From the NCBI GenBank assembly GCA_036170795.1, contig JAVHPX010000033.1, positions 1 through 12,970 on the forward strand: 12,970 nucleotides of DNA, written 5' to 3'. Origin of the DNA: UBA8515 sp036170795 (GTDB taxonomy: Bacteria; Patescibacteriota; Minisyncoccia; Phycocordibacterales; UBA9973). Of this stretch, positions 7,953-12,372 are shown piece after piece (position 1 is the stretch's first letter; each line of letters opens with the position of its first letter). The notes under the pieces are model-generated. The model was not told the origin of the DNA, searched no databases, and saw only the letters and a list, made by a program, of their open reading frames with translations. Position numbers and translations under genes: made by a program.

Positions 7953-8609
7953 ATGGGAATACGAAGGCAACCTTTTATAGAAAGTGAATATTATCATTTG
8001 TATAATCGTGGAATTGATAAAAAGATAATTTTCTTAGATAAAGAAGATTATAATCATTTTCTATATCTTATGTATGTTTGTAATACAATCAAGAGTATAA
8101 AACTACGTGATCTTGGTAAGAATTTTGATAGAGGGGAAGTAGTTGTATATATAGGAGCATATTGCTTAATGGCAAATCATTTTCATATTTTAGTTAGAGC
8201 TAAAGATGACCTTGGAGTTTCTAGATATATGAGTAAATTATTAACTGCTTATGCAATGTATTTTAATAAAAAATATTCTCGTACTGGAAGATTATTTGCA
8301 AATACTTTCAAATCATCGCATATTAACAATAATGTTTATTTTAAATATATTTATGCATATATACATCTCAATCCAGCCAAATTGATTGATCCGCATTGGA
8401 AAAATAAAAGTAATAAGTCAAAAATCAAATTATTAAAATTTATTTTTGACTATCCATACTCAAGTTTATCTGAATACTTAAATCTTAATATTAAAAATAA
8501 AAAATACATTACTAATCTTATACAATTTCCTGATTACTTTATAAATCCATTAGACCATAAAAAAGACCTTTTTGAATGGCTTACCACACAGGATAATCCT
8601 GTGTGGTAA
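7953..8609 (+). CDS. REP-associated tyrosine transposase (RAYT, Y1/HUH family)
   Basis: A 218-aa single-strand DNA transposase of the TnpA-REP group, related to IS200/IS605 TnpA. It carries the HUH motif H76-F-H78 in CLMANHFHILVRA, candidate catalytic tyrosines Y100/Y103 in LLTAYAMYFNKKY followed by RTGRLFANTFKS, and the family segment YIHLNPAKL at 136-144. The frame is also open upstream to 7830, inside the helicase gene, but ATG 7953 is chosen because it follows a -10 box and gives the family start (IRRQPF...YYHLYNRG). The gene is bracketed by inverted palindrome copies 1 and 2. Copy 2 encodes the C-terminal TTQDNPVW and part of the stop codon. The gene is intact, with no frameshift, so it may be active. 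RAYTs are known to act on nearby REP palindromes, and these repeats are the natural substrate. Confidence 0.92.
   Translation: MGIRRQPFIESEYYHLYNRGIDKKIIFLDKEDYNHFLYLMYVCNTIKSIKLRDLGKNFDRGEVVVYIGAYCLMANHFHILVRAKDDLGVSRYMSKLLTAYAMYFNKKYSRTGRLFANTFKSSHINNNVYFKYIYAYIHLNPAKLIDPHWKNKSNKSKIKLLKFIFDYPYSSLSEYLNLNIKNKKYITNLIQFPDYFINPLDHKKDLFEWLTTQDNPVW
8582..8608 (+). repeat. REP-like palindrome, copy 2
   Basis: The same 27-bp perfect palindrome in opposite orientation to copy 1 (central base A at 8595). It forms the last codons of the transposase gene; the TAA stop is completed one base after the repeat. It lacks the 8-bp outer extension of copies 1 and 4. With the preceding CT it shares 29 bp with copy 4. 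Confidence 0.92.
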
Positions 8610-8633
8610 AAGTTTACCAGAATATTCGTTAAT

Positions 8634-8661
8634 TTGAAAAAAGCTTTTAAAATGTTATTAT
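8634..8661 (+). promoter_or_regulatory. Promoter of pheST, predicted leaderless
   Basis: TTGAAA (8634-8639), a 16-bp spacer, and TATTAT (8656-8661) preceded by an extended TGT. A start seven bases after the -10 box falls exactly on the ATG at 8668. The promoter lies 25 bp after palindrome copy 2, in the only gap between the RAYT gene and pheS. Confidence 0.65.
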
Positions 8662-8667
8662 TTGACT

Positions 8668-9474
8668 ATGTTTAATTATCCGAAAGGAATCTTGCATCCA
8701 TTGACAATCTTACAAAAAGAAGCTTATTCGCTATTCTCCGGTCTGGGTTTTGAGATTGCCTCTGGTCCCGAAATGGAAACACTTTGGTATAACTTTGATG
8801 CCTTGAATGTCGCCAAAGATCACCCTGCTCGTGATATGCAAGATACATTTTATATTAATAAAAGTAATGATAATACTTCGTCGAAAATTGGACTTGAAAG
8901 GTCTTCGGATCTCCTCGCCGAAGATTCTGGTGGGCGAGGCCAGACCATTTCAAATCCAATTTTCGACTCTGATCATGTCCTTCGCACTCATGCGACAAAT
9001 GTTACTGCTCACACACTTGAGCGAATAGCAAAAGAAAATATACAAGAGTTAGCTTCTATTTCAATCGGTAAAGTTTTCCGAAATGAAGCTACAGATATTA
9101 CACACGAAATGCAATTCTTCCAGATCGATGGATGTATGATTGGCCCTGATGTAAATCTTTCTTATATGAAAGGAATACTTGTGGAATTTTATAAAAAAGT
9201 TTTGGGTCCCAATGTTGAAATAGAATTTCGTCCAAGCTTTTTTCCATTCACTGAGCCGTCGGTGGAAGTTCATGCTAAGTTCAATGGTAAATGGCTTGAG
9301 ATGATGGGTGGGGGAATGATTCATCCGAATGTTCTCCGTAATGCCGGTCTTGATCCAGACAAAGTCCAAGGCTTTGCTTTCGGAGGTGGTCTTGATCGTA
9401 TCGCTATGATCAAGTGGAACGTTCCTGACGTGCGACTTTTTTATCAAGGTGACTTACGTCTAAATCAATTTTAA
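8668..9474 (+). CDS. pheS: Phenylalanine--tRNA ligase alpha subunit (short form)
   Basis: The catalytic alpha subunit of the class II synthetase that charges tRNA-Phe; it works as an alpha2-beta2 complex with the next gene product. At 268 aa it is shorter than the usual 330-350 because it begins at the catalytic core (HPLTILQKEAYSLFSGLGFE). The N-terminal coiled coil that contacts tRNA is absent, and an in-frame stop at 8635 excludes it upstream. Seen are HPARDMQDTFY, motif 2 FRNEATDITHEMQFFQIDG and motif 3 GGGLDRIAMIKW. Between DTFYI and VLRTHATNV there is an extra segment of about 40 residues encoded by a palindromic insertion (8880-8967). ATG 8668 is preferred to TTG 8662 because of the promoter spacing. 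pheT follows after three bases. Confidence 0.93.
   Translation: MFNYPKGILHPLTILQKEAYSLFSGLGFEIASGPEMETLWYNFDALNVAKDHPARDMQDTFYINKSNDNTSSKIGLERSSDLLAEDSGGRGQTISNPIFDSDHVLRTHATNVTAHTLERIAKENIQELASISIGKVFRNEATDITHEMQFFQIDGCMIGPDVNLSYMKGILVEFYKKVLGPNVEIEFRPSFFPFTEPSVEVHAKFNGKWLEMMGGGMIHPNVLRNAGLDPDKVQGFAFGGGLDRIAMIKWNVPDVRLFYQGDLRLNQF
8880..8967 (+). repeat. In-frame palindromic insertion in pheS
   Basis: An 88-bp imperfect inverted repeat. The left arm (8880-8904) begins GTCGAAAATTGGA and ends GGTCT; the right arm (8942-8967) is its near-complement, with one mismatch and one extra base. Nested inside are TCTTCGG/CCGAAGA and CCTCGCC/GGCGAGG. The segment TCTGGTGGGCGAGGCCAGA (8926-8944) resembles the core of the two pheT elements with about eight bases missing, and it is read in the same frame (S87-G-G-R-G). 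The encoded residues fall in a region not conserved in PheS. Confidence 0.75.
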
Positions 9475-9477
9475 TTT

Positions 9478-11517
9478 ATGATCATCTCTTACAATTGGTT
9501 GAAATCATATGTTCCTGATATTCCGGAGCCGAATCGGTTGGCGGATCTTTTTACATATCATGTGTGTGAAGTTGAGAGTGTCACGCCGTTTGTTGATACT
9601 TCTAGTAAAAAAGATTGGATTTTTGATTTAGGAATTTTGCCGAACCGCGCGCATGATTTACTTTCGCATATGGGTGTGGCTCGAGAATTGTCTGGACTGC
9701 TTGGAATTCCTTTCAAAGACCCAACGTCGATGTATAAAACTCCAGCATCAAGTCCGACAAATCTAAAAGTTGAAATACAATCTGAAAATTGTCGTAGATA
9801 TACTGCGAGGATTATTCGTAATGTTAAAGTCGAACCATCACCAGATTGGGTTGTGGAACATTTAGAATCTATCGGCCAGAGAAGTATAAATAATATTGTT
9901 GATGCGACAAATATTGTGATGTACGATTGTGGCCAACCAACTCACGCCTTCGATTTGAAAAATTTAGCAAGTGATAGTGTGGATTACAATATTTATATTA
10001 CAAATGCAAAAGAAGGAGAAGAATTAAAAGTTGTCGGTCGAGATGGGATTGTCGCTAAATTAAAATCAACTGATTTGATTATTGGCGATGGGGTAAAAAC
10101 GCTAGCTCTTGGTGGAGTAAAAGGGGGAGCTCTTTCAGGTATTAGTGAAACCACGACAGATATCGTGATCGAGGTTGCTAACTTTAGCCCAGTAGCTATC
10201 CGTAAGACTGCTCGGAGGCTGGGACTTCTGTCGGATTCAGCCAAAAGATTTGAGAACGATTTATCACCGTCGCTTTGTGATTTTGGTATGTTCTCGCTCT
10301 CGGCACTTTTTGTTGAACTTTTACCCGAAGCTTTATTTGAAGATATTGTGGATGTTTATCCTAACAAACAAGTAGAACATACACTTACCTTTTCAAAAAA
10401 CTATGTAGATAAACTTTTAGGAATTGAAATTCCAGAGGGTGTTATTGAAAATATTTTGACGCAATACGAATTCCACTTCACGAAGTCGGAAAGCGAATTT
10501 TCACGGTCTGGTGAACCAACCCGAGGACCAGAAAATCTAGTTTCCGACGGAGTAAATTACAACGTAAAAATTCCATTATTGAGGCTTGATCTTCTAAACA
10601 AAGAAGACATGGCTGAAGAGATTGGGCGGATTTATGGTTTGGATAAGATCAAGCCAGTGCTTCCTAGTATTAAATCAGATATTAAAATTAATGAAGTTTA
10701 CGAGCGAGTACTCGAGGCTCGTCACTTACTAGTAAGTAATGGCTATCGTGAAGTGATGACTTATACTTTTGTTGAGAATGGTGATATAGAAGTATTAGCA
10801 AGTGCTTCCGACAAGAAATTCTTGCGAACAAATCTGACCGATGGGCTCAAAAAGTCGTATGAATTAAATAAATTAAATGCTCCACTTCTTGGGCTCGATG
10901 AGATTAAAATTTTTGAAATCGGAACAGTTTTCACAAAAAGTGGAGAAGATATGCACGTGGCATTTGCAAACAAAAAAGAAACAAAAGAAATGTCTTTGGT
11001 AGAATTTGAAGAAAGTTTTAAGTCTTCACCAGAGTTTAATTCTGAAAGTACGAATATTTTTCTGGTCAAAAATTTCTCTGCTCAGCACAGTCGGCTTGCG
11101 CAAGATTTTCATAATCAAACTCTGGCTTCGAACATAGATAAAACTTTAGGAGTGAAATCAGAAGACAAAATTTTTGCGTCTGGTGGACCAACCCGAGGAC
11201 CAGAAATTTTGTCTTCTGATGAAACTATGATCTTCAAACCTTGGAGTGCTTATCCTTTTATTACGCGTGATATCGCAGTCTGGGTACCAGAGGAAATAAA
11301 AGGAGAAACACTGAAAGATTTATACAAAAAATTTGGTACGGATCTCTTGCAAGGGGAGCCGATACTTTTTGATCAGTTCACGAAAGATGGTAGAACTTCG
11401 TATGCTTTTCGATTGATTTTCCAGTCATATGACCGGACTCTGACAACCAATGAAATAAATATTATTATGGCTCACATCACTGAAAAATTATCTAAAGAAA
11501 ATTGGCAAGTTCGCTAG
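9478..11517 (+). CDS. pheT: Phenylalanine--tRNA ligase beta subunit, lacking the tRNA-binding OB domain
   Basis: The beta subunit of PheRS, carrying the editing and tRNA-anchoring modules. At 679 aa it is about 100 residues shorter than usual. The N-terminal MIISYNWLKSYVPDI and VCEVESV run directly into DLGILPNRAHDLLSHMGVARE, so the EMAP/OB-fold tRNA-binding insertion present in most bacterial PheT is missing. B3/B4 editing-domain sequence follows (SIGQRSINNIVDATNIVMYD..GQPTHAFDL, with a break shown), then B5 (LLGIEIPEGVIENIL...EEIGRIYGLDKI), the core, and a C-terminal ferredoxin-fold anticodon-binding domain (SAYPFITRDIAVWV to the end). Two palindromic in-frame insertions encode SGEPTRGPE (344-352, in B5) and SGGPTRGPE (568-576, in the linker before the anticodon-binding domain). 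It starts three bases after pheS, without a visible ribosome binding site. Confidence 0.93.
   Translation: MIISYNWLKSYVPDIPEPNRLADLFTYHVCEVESVTPFVDTSSKKDWIFDLGILPNRAHDLLSHMGVARELSGLLGIPFKDPTSMYKTPASSPTNLKVEIQSENCRRYTARIIRNVKVEPSPDWVVEHLESIGQRSINNIVDATNIVMYDCGQPTHAFDLKNLASDSVDYNIYITNAKEGEELKVVGRDGIVAKLKSTDLIIGDGVKTLALGGVKGGALSGISETTTDIVIEVANFSPVAIRKTARRLGLLSDSAKRFENDLSPSLCDFGMFSLSALFVELLPEALFEDIVDVYPNKQVEHTLTFSKNYVDKLLGIEIPEGVIENILTQYEFHFTKSESEFSRSGEPTRGPENLVSDGVNYNVKIPLLRLDLLNKEDMAEEIGRIYGLDKIKPVLPSIKSDIKINEVYERVLEARHLLVSNGYREVMTYTFVENGDIEVLASASDKKFLRTNLTDGLKKSYELNKLNAPLLGLDEIKIFEIGTVFTKSGEDMHVAFANKKETKEMSLVEFEESFKSSPEFNSESTNIFLVKNFSAQHSRLAQDFHNQTLASNIDKTLGVKSEDKIFASGGPTRGPEILSSDETMIFKPWSAYPFITRDIAVWVPEEIKGETLKDLYKKFGTDLLQGEPILFDQFTKDGRTSYAFRLIFQSYDRTLTTNEINIIMAHITEKLSKENWQVR
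10485..10548 (+). repeat. In-frame palindromic insertion A in pheT
   Basis: A 64-bp element: outer arms GTCGGAAA and TTTCCGAC, a second pairing of GAATTTTC with GAAAATC, and CTGGT/ACCAG closing the core. The core GTCTGGTGAACCAACCCGAG (from 10506) continuing to CCAGA is identical to insertion B except for one base. The core sits 21 bp from the left end and 16 bp from the right end, exactly as in B, although the arms are unrelated in sequence to those of B. Confidence 0.8.
11157..11220 (+). repeat. In-frame palindromic insertion B in pheT
   Basis: A 64-bp element with arms ATCAGAAGACAAAATTT (11157-11173) and its perfect complement at the right end, around a core starting GTCTGGTGGACCAACCCGAG at 11178. 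The core is read in the same frame as in insertion A, giving SGGPTRGPE. Total length and core position equal those of A. Confidence 0.82.
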
Positions 11518-11530
11518 TCGATAGAAATAC

Positions 11531-11563
11531 CCAGACTCTTTAGGCAAGGCTTAAAGAGTCTGG
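11531..11563 (+). repeat. Hairpin after pheT
   Basis: A perfect 12-bp stem CCAGACTCTTTA / TAAAGAGTCTGG with a 9-base loop, immediately followed by palindrome copy 3. The left half repeats the head sequence near copy 1 and the right half is an inverted version of the same sequence, so this looks like a head-to-head inverted duplication. It may block RNA polymerase or protect the pheST mRNA 3' end, but it has no T-tract. Confidence 0.8.
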
Positions 11564-11590
11564 TACCACACAGGATTATCCTGTGTGGTA
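11564..11590 (-). repeat. REP-like palindrome, copy 3
   Basis: The same 27-bp perfect palindrome, in the orientation of copy 1 (central base T at 11577). It abuts the post-pheT hairpin on its left. It forms an inverted pair with copy 4 around the antitoxin gene and toxin remnant. It lacks the 8-bp extension. Confidence 0.92.
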
Positions 11591-11611
11591 GATTAGATTA
11601 GATAAGCTGTA

Positions 11612-11639
11612 TTGACATTGTATGTACAATGTATATACT
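11612..11639 (+). promoter_or_regulatory. Antitoxin promoter with an operator palindrome in its spacer
   Basis: TTGACA (11612-11617), a 16-bp spacer, and TATACT (11634-11639). The palindrome ACATTGTATGTACAATGT (11615-11632, 8-bp perfect arms) overlaps the -35 box and fills the spacer. DinJ/RelB antitoxins usually repress their own promoter through such sites. The transcription start is expected at the ATG 11646 itself. Confidence 0.75.
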
Positions 11640-11645
11640 AAGAGT

Positions 11646-11900
11646 ATGACTACATTAAACATAAGAATTGAAAAAAATACAAAAATTAAAGCGAATAAAA
11701 CATTGTCCTCTCTTGGTATTGATATGTCTACTGCTATTAAGATGTTTTTAAATCAAGTTATTACTGAAAATGGTTTGCCTTTTACTCCTACTAAAAATCT
11801 TACATCTATAAAAGCAAAATGGGACAATGAAGCTTCTGGTGCCCTGAAGTATGGAAAATCCTATAAAAACTCTAAAGAGCTTTTTGAAGATTTAAAATAA
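11646..11900 (+). CDS. RelB/DinJ-family type II antitoxin
   Basis: An 84-aa protein starting MTTLNIRIEKNTKIKANKTL, a ribbon-helix-helix DNA-binding N-terminus, followed by LGIDMSTAIKMFLNQVITENGLPF, the hallmark region of RelB/DinJ antitoxins. The C-terminal part (KWDNEASGALKYGKSYKNSKELFEDLK) is the flexible toxin-neutralising tail. An ATG at 11622 is in frame but lies in the promoter spacer, so ATG 11646 is chosen. It should repress its own promoter through the adjacent palindrome. A toxin gene begins one base after its stop but is cut short, so the antitoxin is now orphaned here. The pair lies between palindrome copies 3 and 4. A solitary antitoxin may simply be decaying or may counter a toxin elsewhere. 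Confidence 0.88.
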   Translation: MTTLNIRIEKNTKIKANKTLSSLGIDMSTAIKMFLNQVITENGLPFTPTKNLTSIKAKWDNEASGALKYGKSYKNSKELFEDLK

Positions 11901-11901
11901 A

Positions 11902-12039
11902 ATGTATTTAATAAAAAAGACAAAATTATTTGAAAAGTCTTTTAATAAAATTAGTAATTCTGGAGTAAGTTGATATTGGCTCGCATTCACAATTATTTTA
12001 AATACCAGACTTACCACACAGGATAATCCTGTGTGGTAG
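11902..12039 (+). pseudogene. Remnant of a RelE/YafQ-type toxin gene
   Basis: The ATG at 11902, one base after the antitoxin stop, opens a frame reading MYLIKKTKLFEKSFNKISNS and ending at TGA 11971-11973 after 23 residues. This matches the first strand and helix of RelE/YafQ-type mRNA interferases (usually about 85-100 aa), and it sits exactly where a toxin gene belongs. Nothing resembling the rest of the toxin follows. Past the TGA the same frame stays open into palindrome copy 4 and ends LTTQDNPVW-stop, the same last nine residues as the RAYT protein. The toxin is therefore almost certainly inactive. That the first 23 codons are a true toxin remnant rests on position and a short similarity only. 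Confidence 0.65.
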
Positions 12040-12046
12040 TGTGGTA
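12012..12046 (+). repeat. REP-like palindrome, copy 4 (long form)
   Basis: The 27-bp palindrome (12012-12038, central base A) plus GTGTGGTA (12039-12046) on the outer side. It is identical over 35 bp, in inverted orientation, to copy 1 at 7900-7934. Confidence 0.92.
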
Positions 12047-12340
12047 AATAAGCTTATCAAAATAAAATAAGTTAGTTGTCAAAAAAAGTAAAATTAATTA
12101 TAAAATAAGTTATCAAATAAAGAAAATTTTCTAAAAATAAAAGAAAATAAGTTATCCACAAATATTTTAAAAATAAGTAAATTTTAATTTATTTTGTGTT
12201 TGAATATGATATAATTTATGAGTGTTTTATATGTAGATTTGATTTAAAAATATAAATTTAACAATTTTAATAATAACAAAAAGTTATCCACAGTTTTCTC
12301 TAAAAAATCAATAAATTAAACGTTTTGTTGCCCTTTATTT
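12047..12340. other. AT-rich gene-free region with DnaA boxes, candidate origin
   Basis: No open reading frame of note is present. The line 12061-12120 contains 7 G or C in 60 bases. Two perfect DnaA boxes TTATCCACA lie at 12152-12160 and 12284-12292 in the same orientation, and weaker box-like sites such as TTATCAAAA occur at 12054 and 12111. Three spaced direct repeats overlap the first part. A further TGATATAAT (12207-12215) looks like a promoter but has no gene behind it. dnaA, dnaN and other usual origin neighbours are not in the window. This could be oriC, a DnaA-titration site or a DnaA-regulated leader of the next gene. Confidence 0.45.
12064..12154 (+). repeat. Three direct repeats AAAATAAGTTA (iteron-like)
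   Basis: Identical 11-mers occur at 12064-12074, 12102-12112 and 12144-12154, spaced 38 and 42 bp (about four helical turns). The third runs into the perfect DnaA box at 12152. In such AT-rich DNA, partial chance recurrence cannot be excluded. Confidence 0.5.
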
Positions 12341-12370
12341 AATACAACTATGATATAATATAGTTGTATT
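12341..12370 (+). promoter_or_regulatory. Extended -10 promoter inside a 30-bp inverted repeat
   Basis: Perfect 10-bp arms AATACAACTA (12341-12350) and TAGTTGTATT (12361-12370) enclose TGATATAATA, which contains the extended -10 TGATATAAT (12351-12359). The arrangement suggests an operator that occludes the promoter, or a hairpin at the start of the transcript. The expected start near 12366 gives a leader of about seven bases before ATG 12373. Confidence 0.65.
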
Positions 12371-12372
12371 TT

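Noticed and set aside
8662..8667. TTG start for pheS at 8662
   Set aside because: The promoter -10 box ends at 8661, so a transcript would begin at or after the ATG at 8668.
11622..11645. ATG 11622 as start of the antitoxin
   Set aside because: It lies in the promoter spacer and operator palindrome, and the family N-terminus begins at 11646.
11971..11973. TGA read as glycine (Gracilibacteria/Absconditabacteria code) so that the toxin frame continues
   Set aside because: No recognised gene here uses TGA as its stop, which first raised the idea, but all large genes are also full length without any internal TGA, and glycine is coded by GGN. The residues after this TGA also do not resemble a toxin.
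7900..12046. CRISPR array
   Set aside because: The repeats are four, alternate in orientation and are irregularly spaced around genes; there are no uniform spacers or cas genes.
12218..12247. Short ORF starting at ATG 12218 after a -10-like box
   Set aside because: It encodes only nine residues in an AT-rich stretch and has no supporting feature.
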